Below are positions 1 to 12,397 of a stretch of 64,000 nt of DNA, one piece after another. The DNA is taken from contig NC_058519.1 of the NCBI RefSeq assembly GCF_904849725.1, positions 537,424,316 through 537,488,315 on the forward strand, given 5' to 3'. The translations under genes and the position numbers were made by a program. A model generated the notes under the pieces. The model was not told the DNA's origin. It worked only from the letters and a program-made list of their open reading frames with translations, and made no database searches. Source of the DNA: Hordeum vulgare subsp. vulgare (lineage: Eukaryota > Streptophyta > Magnoliopsida > Poales > Poaceae). How positions within the stretch are numbered: position 1 is the stretch's first letter; the number at the start of each line of letters is the position of its first letter.

Positions 1-387
1 GAAGTTGAGTCTAGAACTGCTTTAGTTATATATAAGGGAATTGTTTGTGGAAGGGAACGTAAGACTCTTGTTCTCTTCTCAAGTATTCTATTATGGTCAT
101 CCTCGTCTTTTCTGCGGGAATTAAGAACTAGGTTACTCATCTTCTTCTAGGCTCGTGTTTCTGATCGGTAGATTATAAGACTACGGGTCGAGAGTTATAT
201 TGGGTTTCTTTCATCCCTAGGGAAAAGGAAGTAGGTTCGATGATCAGAGAATTGAACTTGATAGTTGAGTGGTTACGCTATTCTATTTTTGGGTTGTCTC
301 AAAATTGTTTTTTAGCATTTACAGCCGTTATGCTGCCCAATTTTGCATTCAGAGCTCTAATGCTTTTGCATTACTCTCTATTTTCAT
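1..387 (+). other. Internal leader of element A, no gene seen
   Basis: AT-rich sequence upstream of the first long ORF. It shows no LTR end and no primer-binding site, so both lie left of the window. A short ORF at 240-437 has no recognisable content and I do not call it. Confidence 0.5.
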
Positions 388-1161
388 ATGCCTGGCCGTC
401 CTTCTCGTCAGGTGGTTCGTCTGACCAGGTGCATTGATATGCTGAGTCATACGGCCATGTTGGTCAGGGTGATGTCAGTGTGCGGTTACCGCTGGTACCC
501 AGAGTACACAATGGAGGAACAGTACCGAGACTTCAACCAGAGCCAGTATATCTGCACTGTTAGGGTATTTCCAGACTACCCTGGAGCTGAGCAGCTAATC
601 CATTGGTCCTATGGATTGGGAGTCACTGTTGACATGGCAGTACAAGATGTTGCCTATTCAATGCTGACCATTATGAGAGCGAGACATGCACTACTGCAGA
701 ATTCAGAGTTCTACTATGTTCCTGCCTCTCAGCCTAGTGAAGAGGGATATCTCAGCGGGGTTTATTTTGATTCCTCTATGGAGGATCCGCTATTGCAGTC
801 CACTGCTGAGATGCTAGAGAACAGAGATAGGGATGCTCGTGCTCTCCGCATGGAGCTTTATGCTACACGTGCCCGTCTATGGACGGCTTTGACGCAGCTG
901 GCACCGGTAGTCCAGACAGGGTACGGAGATATGGAGATGCTGAACCCTGTTAGGACCCATCTTCCGGCCCACGTTGACTGGCCAGCTATAGGAGGAGTCA
1001 CCCCTCTTCGGGGACCCCTACTACAACCAGTCAGGGGACCAAGGCCACATCCGTGTCCTTATGGATCCCAGGGATCTCAGGCCAGAGTGTTTCCCGATCC
1101 GCAGGTTGAGCTTCCAGGCCATGGAGGCAATCTCTATGAGATGTTCTATGCGGATGCCTAA
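388..1161 (+). CDS. Extra ORF upstream of gag in element A, unknown function
   Basis: This 257-residue open frame lies in sense orientation between the leader and gag of the chromovirus. I do not recognise an enzymatic domain. Visible features are an N-terminal basic stretch, a central segment rich in aromatic and acidic residues (YRDFNQSQYICTVRVFPDYP), a probable helix around residues 130-165 rich in Glu, Arg and Leu (AEMLENRDRDARALRMELYA), and a Pro/Gly-rich tail. No zinc knuckle, protease or membrane segment is present. As I recall, some grass chromoviruses carry an additional ORF before gag; that this is one of them is an inference. Unlike the neighbouring pol it is free of stops over its whole length. 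A role in packaging or RNA binding is possible but not shown. Confidence 0.55.
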   Translation: MPGRPSRQVVRLTRCIDMLSHTAMLVRVMSVCGYRWYPEYTMEEQYRDFNQSQYICTVRVFPDYPGAEQLIHWSYGLGVTVDMAVQDVAYSMLTIMRARHALLQNSEFYYVPASQPSEEGYLSGVYFDSSMEDPLLQSTAEMLENRDRDARALRMELYATRARLWTALTQLAPVVQTGYGDMEMLNPVRTHLPAHVDWPAIGGVTPLRGPLLQPVRGPRPHPCPYGSQGSQARVFPDPQVELPGHGGNLYEMFYADA

Positions 1162-1486
1162 GCTGTGAGTGGAAGGATAGTATGGTAGTAGCCGTGCATT
1201 CACAGTCCTGTGTGACTTGTGAAGTATGCTTGTGATGTGAAATGAATTCCGGAGGCCTAGAAAATAATGTATAGGAAGCTTGTAAGCCTCTGATGAGTAG
1301 TTTCATAATTTCAGTAGTTTGCTCTTCGGTTAAGGTTGTACTGAACTATGTAAGGGTGTGTATGAACCATGGTGTATATATAGCAGTTGCTTGTTACCAT
1401 GTTGTTCCGATACTCATTTCCGCATTCCATGTGTTTAGTGCATTCCTAATCCATAGCTAGTCTTGATAATGATATTGGTCTAAGCT

Positions 1487-3007
1487 GTGAGTTTGTTTGT
1501 CAGGATGGTGTTCACCAGGTTGAACAGTGCCCCTGCTCATGAGCAAGGCGAGGGTAGTCAAGCGTCGCGGGAAGACCTGCCTCACCCGCCCTCTGTGGCG
1601 GAAGTTATGCTTGAGGCAGAGAGGAACAAAAGGGAGACCAACCGACTGTTAGAGCATATTGAGCAGAATACGGCTCGTCAGCCTAGGAATGCTGCAGTGT
1701 CCCTCAATGACTTCGTGAAGCTGAATCCTCCAAAGTACCATCACTCCGTCGATCCTCTCGACGCTGATGATTGGTTGTGCAGTATCTCACGTAAGATTCG
1801 CTCTTCGAATGTTGCTGAGGCCGACAAGGTGACCTTCGCGGCGCATTTTCTGGAAGGACCCGCCAATCTGTGGTGGGAGAACTTTGAAGCTATGCGTCCT
1901 GCTCAACCAGCAGCCACATGGGCAGACTTCAGTGCAGCCTTCCGTCTCCACCATATTCCAGAGGGCCTGATGGACAGAAAGAGAGAGGAGTTCTGTGCAT
2001 TCACCCAGGGCAAGTTGTCTGTTGATGCCTATAGCCGCGAGTTCGGTAACCTCGTCCGCTATGCAACAAAGGAGGTGTCTACTGACGCCAAGAAGCAAGA
2101 AAGATTTTGTAAGGGTCTGAGCCCTGAGCTTCGTCGTGATCTGCGCCTCCACGAGTGTGCAAGCTTCCAAGCCCTGGTCAACAAGGTGATCAGTGCCAAG
2201 ACTGGTCATACCGACTTTGAAGCCACAAGGAAGCACTCCCGTGACTTTGGCTCGTCTTTTGGCTCCGCGTTTCCAAAATGCAGGTTGTGGGTTCCGAACA
2301 GTTCTCTGCCGCCAAGATATACTCCGAGGCCATCCTACGTGGCGCCTCAGACAAATCAGACCAACCCTCCAGAAAAAACTTATGGTGGTCCAGCTAGCAA
2401 TGTTGCACCACGTGCCAACCAAGTGATATGCTACAAGTGTGGAGAACCAGGGCACTATTCCCATGAGTGTCCTCAGAATGTGGGTGCCAAGCAACCCGGA
2501 AAGTCCGTCGGGCAAGGCAAGTCGGGCAAAGCTTACTATGTGAAGCCAACACCTGCACGTGGCCGTGTGAACTATGTCTCCGCAGAAGAAGCTGCAGGGG
2601 ATCCCGACGTCATACTGGGTACGCTTCTTGTTAACCATCACCCAGCGTCTGTTCTCTTTGACACTGGGTCTTCTCATTCCTTCATTTCAGAAAGTTATGC
2701 ACAGTTGCATAACATGTCTTTTTGTGATATGCCAATTCCATTGGTTGTCCAAACTCCTGGTAGTAGATGGCAAACCTCTAGGATAACCAATGACAATGAA
2801 ATTCTAGTAGACAGGCTAGTTTTTCTAGCCTCATTGATAGCCCTGAAATCTTCGGATATTAATATCATCTTGGGTATGGACTGGATGTCAGCTCATTATA
2901 CCAAGATTGATACTCATACTAGAAATGTTCAGCTTACCCATCCCTCGGGTGAGATAGTCAATGTCTCTACTCGAGCTGCCAAATGCCAACCCCCTTCCGG
3001 AACTTGA
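1487..3007 (+). CDS. gag-protease polyprotein of element A
   Basis: This 506-residue frame encodes the capsid/nucleocapsid precursor and a retropepsin. The N-terminal half has the retrotransposon gag core, with the WW(E)NFEAMRP and [18 protein letters not shown] segments. A single CCHC zinc knuckle, [14 protein letters not shown], begins near residue 315. The aspartic protease signature [10 protein letters not shown] begins near residue 392, followed by the GMDWM segment. The protease runs into a stop at 3005-3007, while RT continues in another frame that overlaps from 2961. I cannot tell whether that is a decayed junction or a programmed frameshift. The frame could start at the second ATG (1505, MVFTRLN), which gives the more usual gag beginning. 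Confidence 0.85.
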   Translation: MSLFVRMVFTRLNSAPAHEQGEGSQASREDLPHPPSVAEVMLEAERNKRETNRLLEHIEQNTARQPRNAAVSLNDFVKLNPPKYHHSVDPLDADDWLCSISRKIRSSNVAEADKVTFAAHFLEGPANLWWENFEAMRPAQPAATWADFSAAFRLHHIPEGLMDRKREEFCAFTQGKLSVDAYSREFGNLVRYATKEVSTDAKKQERFCKGLSPELRRDLRLHECASFQALVNKVISAKTGHTDFEATRKHSRDFGSSFGSAFPKCRLWVPNSSLPPRYTPRPSYVAPQTNQTNPPEKTYGGPASNVAPRANQVICYKCGEPGHYSHECPQNVGAKQPGKSVGQGKSGKAYYVKPTPARGRVNYVSAEEAAGDPDVILGTLLVNHHPASVLFDTGSSHSFISESYAQLHNMSFCDMPIPLVVQTPGSRWQTSRITNDNEILVDRLVFLASLIALKSSDINIILGMDWMSAHYTKIDTHTRNVQLTHPSGEIVNVSTRAAKCQPPSGT

Positions 3008-4826
3008 GGACATTCCGGTAGTCCGTGACTTCCCAGATGTTTTTCCAGAGGAACTGCCAGGAATTCCACCTGACAGAGATGTAGAGTTCGTGATAGATCT
3101 TGTTCCGGGAACTGTTCCAATAGCCAGAAGACCATATAAGATGGCACCCCTGGAGCTAGCCGAGCTTAAGAAGCAACTAGATGAGGCCTTGAATAAAGGT
3201 TTCATTCGTCCTAGTTCTTCTCCTTGGGCTTGTCCCGTCCTCTTCGTCAAGAATAAAGACAGAACGGATCGGATGGTTGCAGATTACCGACCAATTAATC
3301 TGGTCACCATAAAGAACAAGTATCCGCTCCCCAGGATCGACGACCTGTACGATCAGCTCGCTGGATCGTCAGTCTTCTCCAAAATGGATTTGAGGTTGGG
3401 ATACCGTCAAATCAAGATCAAGAACGGGGACATTCCAAAAACGGCTTTTGTTACTCGTTATGGCCAATACGAGTACACCGTCATGTCCTTCGGTTTAACC
3501 AATGCCCCAGCCACCTTCTCTCGTCTGATGAATTCAATCTTCATGGAGTATTTGGATAAATTCGTCGTGGTATACCTCGATGATATTCTCATCTACTCGA
3601 AGAACGAACGAGAACATGCCGAGCATCTAAGGCTGGTATTGATGAAACTTCGAGAGCATCGCCTTTATGCCAAGTTTTCAAAATGTGAATTTTGGTTACC
3701 AGAAGTGACCTATCTAGGTCACGTAATCTCTGGTAAGGGTATTGATGTCAATCCCGGGAGAGTTCAAGCCGTCCTTGATTGGACTCAACCTGAATCGATT
3801 AAGCAAGTTAGGAGTTTTCTTGGTCTAGCGAGCTATTGTCGCCGCTTTGTCGAGAATTTCTCCAAGGTTGCAAAACCTCTAACTGAACTCCTCAAGAAGG
3901 ATAAAAAGTTCGAGTGGACAGCACAGTGTGAGCATAGTTTTCAGGAACTGAAAAGACGCCTGACTTCCGCACCTGTGTTGCTACCACCAGATTTTTCTAA
4001 GGACTTTGTTATCTATTGCGACGCCTCGCGACAAGGATTAGGTTGCATTCTCATGCAAGATCGTCATGTGATTGCATACGCATCTCGACAGTTACGTCCA
4101 CATGAGGATAATTATCCCACACATGATCTTGAGCTTGCAGTTGTGGTCCATGCACTAAAAACCTGGCGACATTACCTTCTGGGTAATCGTTGCGAAATAT
4201 TCACTGCTCACCAAAGTCTGAAATATATCTTCACCCAGCCGGATTTGAATCTCAGGCAAAGACGGTGGGTTGAGGTTATCTCGGATTACGACTTAGGGAT
4301 AACTTACACCCCGGGGAAGGCCAATGTTATGGCTAATGCACTAAGTCGTAAATCTTATTGTAACAATTTGATGCTACAACAAGGTCAACCACATCTCTTT
4401 GAGGAATTTCGGAAGTTAAATCTCCATATCGTTCCTCAAGGATTCCTTTCTACCCTGGTGGCGAAGTCTACTCTTAGGGATCAGATCATAGTCGTGCAGG
4501 CTTATGATAAGGGTATATCCCGGATCAAGGAGAATATTGCTAGCAGAAACGCTAGGGATTTCTCCATCGATGGGAAAGGTGTTGTGTTCTTTCAGAACCG
4601 TTTAGTGGTTCCTAAGAGCAAACGTCTGTGGCAATTGATCCTTAAGGAGGCTTATGATTCTCCTCTCACCATTCATCCCGGTAGTACTAAGATGTATCAG
4701 GACCTACGCCAGAGGTTCTGGTGGACTAGGATGAAGAGAGAAATTGTTGAGTTCGTTGCTAACTGCGACGTTTGTCGTCGAGTTAAGGCAGAACATCAAA
4801 GGCCTGCTGGCACCCTTCAACCTTAA
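2961..4826 (+). pseudogene. Reverse transcriptase, RNase H and integrase N-terminus of element A
   Basis: The RT domain has the catalytic YLDD near residue 205 (3573-3584), with [15 protein letters not shown] and [15 protein letters not shown] upstream. RNase H follows, with YCDAS and [11 protein letters not shown]. Two positions that normally hold active-site aspartates read otherwise: FTAHQS (Ala codon 4206-4208) and MANALSR (Asn codon 4335-4337). The integrase zinc-binding segment closes the frame (HPGSTK ... CDVCRR) and is cut by TAA at 4824-4826 just after the LQP motif. The same frame resumes at once with the integrase core. This copy therefore appears unable to make a full pol protein, and its RNase H is doubtful even before the stop. 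Confidence 0.88.
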
Positions 4827-5927
4827 GCTATTCCTAAATGGAAATGGGATAAAGTTAGTATGGATTTCATTACCGGATTTCCCAAGACCAAGAAAGCAAA
4901 TAATGCTATGTTTGTGGTCATTGACTGTCTCTCCAAAGTAGCTCATTTTCTTCCAGTTCGTGAGAGTATAACAGCTAGCCAGCTAGCAGAGTTATATATC
5001 TCTCGAATAGTGTCTCTTCATGGTGTTCCCCTGGAGATTAACTCAGATCGTGGGAGTATCTTTACTTCTCGCTTCTGGGAAAGTTTTCAGAATGCTATGG
5101 GGACTAACTTATCTTTTAGCACTGCTTTCCATCCTCAATCAAGTGGTCAAGTAGAAAGAGTGAATCAAATCCTAGAAGATATGCTCCGAGCTTGTGTTAT
5201 TTTGTTCGGTATGAATTGGGAGAAGTGCCTTCCATTCGCCGAATTTGCTTATAACAATAGTTATCAATCAAGCCTGGGCAAAGCCCCTTTTGAAGTTCTC
5301 TATGGACGAAGATGTCGAACACCTCTTAATTGGTCAGAAACCGGAGAGAGGCAACTCTTTGGCCCGGATATGATCCAGGATGCAGAAGAGCAGGTTCGCA
5401 TTATTCGTGAAAAGTTGAAAACAGCCCAGTCTCGTCAAAAGAGCCAATATGATCGTCATCATAAGGCTGTGACCTTTGAAGTTGACGAGAAGGCTTACCT
5501 TCAGGTTACACCTTTGAAGGGTACCCATCGATTCGGTATCAAGGGCAAGTTGGCTCCTAGTTATATTGGTCCTTTTCGCATTCTTGCCAAACGAGGAGAA
5601 GTTGCCTACCAGTTGGAACTTCCTCCGCGTCTTTCCAAGGTTCATGATGTCTTCCACGTCACGCAACTCAGGGGTTGCTTTTCGGATCCTATCCTGAAGT
5701 GGACCATGAAACGCTTGATCTCCAAGATAACCTTTCATACCGAGAATACCCCATGCGTATTCTTGATCAAGCTGAGCGTACCACTCGACGTTGAAACCTC
5801 AAGTTTCTTAAAGTTCAATGGTCAAATCATTCTGAGGAGGCAACTTGGGAAAGAGAGGATCGTCTCTGACTTGAGTATCCTGCGTTATTCCCGACGACTT
5901 CTAAATCTCGGGACGAGATTCTTTTGA
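4827..5927 (+). pseudogene. Integrase core and chromodomain remnant of element A
   Basis: This continues the pol frame after the stop at 4824-4826. The DDE integrase core is visible: MDFITGFP with the first Asp, NSDRGSIFTS with the second, and SSGQVERVNQILEDMLRAC with the Glu. The C-terminal GPFRIL and HDVFHVTQLRG segments follow. Near 5690-5700 the frame shifts by one base. In the shifted frame I can read the chromodomain signature up to VQWSNHSEEEATWE, close to 5810-5850. Called as a broken gene. The chromodomain is the feature that places A among chromoviruses. Confidence 0.85.
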
Positions 5928-5939
5928 GTGGGGGTGAGT

Positions 5940-8900
5940 TGTCACATCCCTGAAACCCTAATCAAGTTAGCATTGTGCTCATATCTTCTTTGCATTGCAT
6001 CTAAGGAAATTTCAACAAGAACAAAGCAAGTGGTGAAGGAAAACTCAAAAACCCTAGCCACTTCTCAAATTCAAAGGAATTATAAACTTATTCAAATCAA
6101 TGAACCCAAAATGGCCTCAAGAAAAGTTCAACTTTTTTTATAATTCTTGAAAACAAATAAGCAATGAAGAAAACCATTTTCTTAATACATTTGGCATTTT
6201 AAATAAATGCAAAAGACTACTAGTTTCAAGTTTTAAATTTGAAGTCAAAAATATATAGTTTCCAAAAATGCTGAAAACTTTATTGGTGATTGGAAATGTT
6301 CCAACTAACACCCCAGCATTTTTCAAACTATTTCTAGTTTGCTTTTGAATCCAAAATAAATGGAAAGCAATGTTAGTAATTAAAACAGAAACAAAATAGA
6401 AAAAAGTGAGGAAAAACCTACCTGTCACCCTGAGGAGGCCCAGGCCACCGGGGGCAGGGTCGTCTTCTTCCTGTGCCTTCTGGCACAGGAGAGATCGACC
6501 ACGACGGCTCCTCCACCTCCTGCTTCGCCGTGGCGACCTCCGGTGCCCCCCAGGACAGCGCGACAGCAGGATTATCCTCCCCAAGTGTGTCTCTATCCGT
6601 TCCCGTGATCCATTCCTCCCCACCTCTCGGGTTCTCTCCTCCCTCCTCCTGCCGCCATTGCCAAGAGCTCGAGCTCGAGCTGCCGTGCCCCTAGCCGCAG
6701 GAACTTCCTCCCGAGTGCCCTAGTAGCTCCGCCTCGACGAGCTGGTTCTCCCTGCAGAAGCCGAAGCCTCCCCGAGCCCAGCAAAGCCTCCAGTGCCATC
6801 GTCTTCAACCTTCGGCCGCCGGCAAATCGACGGTGGATTGCCGGCTACAGCCCCTCCCCGAGCAATCTGAGCCTAGCTTCACCTCCACCGTAAGCTTGCG
6901 ATCATTTCCCCTCTCCTTCCCCTCGGATTTGTGCCCCCTACCCACTAGACCGACGAACCCGAGCTCCGGCAGCCGCCTCGGCTCGTCGCCGGCATGCTCC
7001 GGCCACCCATAGCCCTCCCTGAGGCCAGTGCTGGATGAGGCCGAGCCTGGGGATCATCCCAGTGCTCTCGGCAACCGTTTCCGAGCACCACAGCACGAGT
7101 TAGCGCGTCTCCGGCGAAGTTCCGCCACGGATCTGGTCGCCGCCAGTCAGTCTCCGGCGGGGGACGACGTGGCCGGCCTAACCCCGGTAGTTTAGCAGTA
7201 AGCAGCCACTCACGGTGGGCCCTAGCAGTGGGTCAAACCCACTTAGGGGCTGGTCAGCGCGGGATTAGCTCCTGAGACGATGACCAGTGGGTCCCCCATG
7301 TCAGGTTTGACCTGACCAGGTCAGTTGACCTGCTGACGCATTGTTGATGTAGTTATGACGCAATAAATAGATTTCCGATTTAAAAGAATTCCACAGAAAT
7401 GCCAAAACTTCTAAAAATCATCGAAATTAATCTGTAACTCCAATGAAAATAATTTATATATGAAAAAGTATCGGAAAAATCCAAGGAATCTGAATATGTC
7501 ATTTTCAAACATGTTTGAAAATTTTACTGGACCCAAACATATGGAATAATGAATAAGTTAAATGTTATAAATACTTTGGAGATGGAATTTGGAAATCATT
7601 TGAATTCCACTTCAAATGATATGGTCAAACATTATTCAATCACAAACCAGCAACTTAACATGTCATTTCCATGCATGTAAAATAACAAGTAGATCTGAGC
7701 ATCAGGTCGAATCAATTAAAATGGTATTTGAGAATACCTCGTTTGAAGTGATATTTGAGTTTAATTCAAATCAACTTCAAAGCTAATAAATGTTAGCTAT
7801 AATAGTATACCACCTTGCATCCTCATGCCATGCTCATGCATCATCTTGTTGCACATGATTGTTATTGATTGTTGTCATTCCTTTCGGTAGGCTCCGCTCC
7901 TCCAGATTCCACTGAATATCCGACTAACGGATATTGTCCCTACTCTGAGCAACAAGGCAAGCAACCATTTTGATCATCCTGATAAATCCCATGTTCTCGC
8001 TCCTGCACTTACTTATTGCATTAGGATCAAATGCTCAAATGCTTTTGCCACATTAGTTGAACCCACTTCCTTTGCATGACCTGTCCTTGTCACAGTAAAT
8101 AGCTGAACCTTGCAACCTAGCATACCTGGTAGTTGTTTGAGCCATGATGTGCCTTATCCCGCTATGCATGCTATGCTTAGAGTTGTGTATGGTCTGTCAT
8201 CTGGGAGATGAACAGAATTGTGAGATTGTGTTCAGTAAGTAAAGGTTGTGTGTTGAACCTGATTTGGTAAAGGTACCGGTGAAAGGCTATGTAGGAGTAC
8301 ATGGCGGGTTATTTCATTGGAACCGTCCTTAGGAACTGAGTTTCGTGTATGTAATCCAAGACGAGATACTACCACATGTTGGGCCCTGAAATATGACCCC
8401 GCTCGACTTATTAATCGCTTAGTACTCGGTCCAGGAGTTGCAAGTAGTTTCTGGTGTTTATAGTCATGCTGGAGGCCGTGCATAGTGTTGACCTGAGAGG
8501 TGGGCTGTGATGCGGTAGGCAGTGGCACGGTGTACCAAGTGGCACCCGGATGGTGGGCTTGGGAACCCTGCGCACATCGTTTGGGGCCGTGGTGGAAACC
8601 TCGGCCGGACTTCCGTGCGGGTTACCCTAAGATAGGCGATAAACCTGGACTAAGTATTAGCATGGTTAACGGTCGTGGCCGACTCCCTCGCTGGGCTTCC
8701 GCTAGAAGGTTGCCGAGGTGCATGACATGCACATGGCGATAAGTGGCGAGAGCGTGTGTGAAGAAGTACACCCCTGCAGGGTTATGCTCTATTCGAATAG
8801 CCGCGTCCGCGGATATGGACTACTTGGAGACATATGTTGTTCATAGATAACTTCAATGGCTACTCATAAAATTGTCAAGATAAGCGTGAGTGTCGTGGAC

Positions 8901-9954
8901 GGCATTTCCGTATGGAGACGGAATGATTCCACGATGGAGTATTGTTGTGGTATTAGTGGACTCGTGTGCGAGAAATCAAGTTGTCAAAATTATTTAAAAT
9001 GCAAGTTGTCTTGCCACGAGTCAAATCTTGGCTTTCCGCATGAAACCCCACAATTCCTTATTGATACATTGCATGAGTAGATAGTTATCCTAAAGTCTTG
9101 CTGAGTACCTCCGTACTCAAGTTTGTTTAATAATTGTTGCAGAGGTTGTTAGTGACCCTAATGGAGGGTTCTTCCTAGACATCGACGACGACGAGTAGCT
9201 GGTGTCCCAGCTACGATCTGGCCCAAGGTTGGGTCTGTAGTATAGTCAGGCCATGTGCCTTCTAGTTTCACCTGTCTGTACTCAGACAGTTTATTTACTT
9301 CCGCTGGCTTGTAACTGAATGACTGTTATGATAGGTCGTGAGACCCCTACTGTGTAATATTATATGTGTGGCTCTTCTGAGCCTCTTAAATAAAGCTTGT
9401 ATGTTTATGGTTATGTTGTGATGCCATCGATGTATCTATACATATCGGTATGCCATGCATACGTGTGTCGTACTTGATATGTATGGGGTTCGATTACCTA
9501 GCCGTAGACTTTAGTAGCATTCCTTACAGGGAAATGCCCCTTTGTGATCCAACGAGCCATGGTAGCTCGCTAGTGCTCCGGACATATTGGTTGACCGGCG
9601 TGTGTCCTTCTTAGCTGCCGTGTCTGTCTCCTTTGGGGAAATGTCACGCGATGTAATGTAGTCCTTATAGCTTGCTACGACTCGTCTACATTCGCTCGTG
9701 ACCGACACCTGCTTTGCTGGGTCATGTATGTGTGTCCCTGTGCAGAACTGCCACTTTGGTTTATGACTAGACATGTCGATCCGGGTTCTTTGTCATTGGA
9801 TTGCTAGCGACACAATTGCATACGCGAGTCAAAAGGTGCAAACGGTCCCGGCTAAGGTAAGGTTGCACCCGTGGGGTTAACCGTGCGTGAGACCGCAAAG
9901 AGATGTGATGTGTTACAAGCTGGATTCATATGGCTTAGGATCGGGGTCCCGACA
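5940..9954 (+). repeat. 3' LTR of element A (about 4.0 kb)
   Basis: It begins TGTCACATCC directly after the purine-rich GAGTGGGGGTGAG tract and ends CCCGACA at 9954. Without the 5' LTR the limits rest on TG..CA ends, the purine tract and resumption of L at 9955. GC-rich sequence lies near 6400-7200, AT-rich sequence at 7320-7850, and a candidate AATAAA poly(A) signal at 9389-9394. No gene is seen inside. Confidence 0.8.
9389..9394 (+). promoter_or_regulatory. Candidate poly(A) signal in LTR of A
   Basis: AATAAA sits in the right part of the 3' LTR, where an R-region polyadenylation signal would be expected. Confidence 0.4.
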
Positions 9955-12397
9955 CTAACACTTTTAAATATTTGTTGAACAGAAAAACAAATTGGTTCAC
10001 GTGATTCTACGCGTCGTTTCAATCAATTTACACATGGAGAACATCTCCAACGGAGCTACGGTTCAAAAGATACGAACACCGCAAGATATGATGGCATGAA
10101 TGCAATATGTGTGCAACAACAGTCACGAGCATTTCAAAACATACAACCAGAAATATAATATGAAATTACACGAGATTCTAAGCAAGTTTCATATAGGACA
10201 TGATCAAAACGGAGCAACGGTTCAAGAAATACAAGCTACACAAGAAATAGTCATAATCTGCCAAAATCAGCCACATAGCATTTTCTACACCCTCAAACAA
10301 CTAGCTACACAAATCCAAAATGCTCAACCAAGGCATGAGATAGTAGACGGCAAGATGCACTACCACAAAATACTAATAACATTTAGCATGGAAGCATGGA
10401 TCAACAGGAAAAGAACTCACAAAATGGCATCTCACACACAACTTCAGACTTAGTGAAAATATGAGTTTATGACAGTGCAGTTTTTGATCTGAAGGCATAT
10501 TGACACCAACAAAACTATATGCTACATGGCACCAAATGGCATGAGAATTTAGAGCATACTATAGAATCTTAAGGTCTACAACTAACTCCATTGCACCAAC
10601 CTCAAAAGAGCTACAGATCACCAGATAAACTCATGACAAGACAGCAACAAAATATAACAGATTTCAGACTTAGAAATATTTCAGCATCTCCAAATCAGCA
10701 TTATTTTCTACTAAGTTGAGAACAAGCAAACTACACCTAAACAAGGATTTCTATTGCATCCAAAATTACCAGAGCCTAGCCTACACATCCAAGGGCATAT
10801 CTCTAGTTGACAACTCCTTCATATCATGCACGGATTAAATCACACAAAATAAACAAAAGGGCAACATGGCAAAATATCACGCGTACTAACTTGCTCAAAA
10901 GCTAAAACTAAATGCACAGTTAAATTCTATGGATTTTTCTATCCCGAAAACATATATAACATGTTGGGTTGCAAAATAAAAATAATGCCACACGAGTATG
11001 CGAGAATATGTCCTAAACATGATATAGCAAACTAGCGACAGAACCCTACATGCAAAAATGCAAACCACTACTCTAAAATACATGGCAAAAGGTCCCTAAA
11101 AGCATAAGCATTTCAACTACGGCATTTGAGCAATCCGGACACGCACGAATATGACTACGGAATAAACAACCTATTAGGATAACACACGTTTCTAGGCATA
11201 TAGCAAGTTAAATCACTTCAAACCTGCATGCAAATTGCAAATTATGAATCTACGCGAAAAAACTACACAAGTTTCATATATAATTCATTCTGATCCGACG
11301 CACGGATAATAAACTACGGGCGTTTGAAATATATCCTAATTCCTGAAATTGTTAAAACGAAATCCTAAAAAAATAATACCTAACGGGCCGAAACAGGGCG
11401 GCGCAATTTAATAAAACGTGCTACGGGCGGGGCTTAGCGGAGGTGCTCACCTAGTGAGCTCGACCCCAAGGTGGAAAGGAGGCAGATGGGAGTGGGCCAA
11501 GGGGGCGCGCTGGAGGAGGCCGAGGCACCTGCGTGGGAGAGCAGGCCGGGCGAGGCGCTGCTGGGCCGGGGCGACGGCGCGGCCAGTTGGGCCGCTGCGA
11601 GAGGCCGGCCCGCAGGGACGCTTGCGAGCGGGATGGGCGAGCGCAGGCGGTTCCCTTGTCATGCTCCTCGTCCGATCTAGACAGGAGGCGACGACGGGGA
11701 GCAGGGGCAGGCGGCGGCCTACGGGAACGGGCGGGGCTGGCCGGCAGGGAGGCCGGGGACGGCAAGGCGCGCTAGGGCGGCAGTGCACAACTCCATGTGA
11801 TGGCCAAGGATCCTCCTCCAGGAGAGAGATGGAGAGGAGGGATTAGAGAGGGAGAGGAGAGGAGAAGGAAGGAGAGGGTCCAGCATGGAATCTCGCATGG
11901 AGGTCACCGGCGTCGGGGCGGCGACCGGTGAGGGGCGGCGCTCCAGCTGCTGCTCGGGCAGGGCTGCGGGAGGAGGGAGCTGCTCGGGGGCTGCCTGCCT
12001 CGGGCACGGGCACCATGGGGAGGGATCTCGAGGCTCTCCCGCGAGCACAGCCCGGGCGGCGGCTGGATCTGGGCCCGGCGGGCCTCGGATGGGCTCGGGA
12101 GGGCCCCGGCTGCTGAGGGAGGAGAGAGCAGGCTAGGGTTAGGGTTAGCATGGGAAACGATGGAGAGAGAGAGGCTGTCTAAAAATGGCATGGGGGTCTA
12201 TTTATAACAATGGGGGGCTAGGTTTTGCAGTTTTTCGCCCCGGTTTCAACCGCGCGATCTAAATCGGACGGTTTCGCATGCGGGGACGAGTTAAGTGACC
12301 GTGTAGAGTAGGCTAGCCGGGGAAGAGAGGGAAACGGCACTAGGCAACGTGATTCTTAAAACACCGAAAAATGTCCGACGATAGACCGAATACGGTG
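9955..12397 (-). repeat. Minus-strand gypsy LTR 'L', larger fragment
   Basis: On the minus strand this reads like an LTR: a TATA box (12207-12197), then a GC-rich leader and a long AT-rich stretch. The start of the same LTR, beginning TGTGACAGCC on the minus strand, lies at 24774 and runs down to 24477, so the block 12398-24476 is an insertion. Minus the insertion, the TATA box lies about 490 bases from the LTR start, a reasonable U3 length. Some L sequence at the join may be lost. The other end is cut by insertion of A. Long overlapping ORFs at 11400-12180 come from GC richness and are not genes. Confidence 0.65.
12197..12207 (-). promoter_or_regulatory. TATA box of LTR L
   Basis: The minus strand reads TTATAAATAGA followed by a GC-rich transcript leader. 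It fits the core promoter of the minus-strand LTR. Confidence 0.5.

Larger units (their letters stand above)
1..9954 (+). mobile_element. Tekay-like Ty3/gypsy chromovirus A, 3' part with 3' LTR
   Basis: The order is leader, extra ORF, gag with a CCHC knuckle and protease, RT, RNase H, integrase, chromodomain remnant, purine tract and 3' LTR. The 5' LTR is not in the window, so the element is cut by the left edge. The coding part is damaged by a frame change between protease and RT, a stop before integrase and a frameshift before the chromodomain. The 3' LTR ends at 9954 and the next bases, CTAAC, are the expected 5-bp target duplication; its partner would lie left of the window. The element is inserted in the minus-strand LTR L that resumes at 9955. 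The Tekay assignment rests on the chromodomain, the LTR length and the gag style. Confidence 0.85.

Noticed and set aside
11418..12191. Many overlapping 80-140-residue ORFs on both strands
   Set aside because: They come from GC-rich LTR leader sequence. No domain is readable and the frames overlap each other in all phases.
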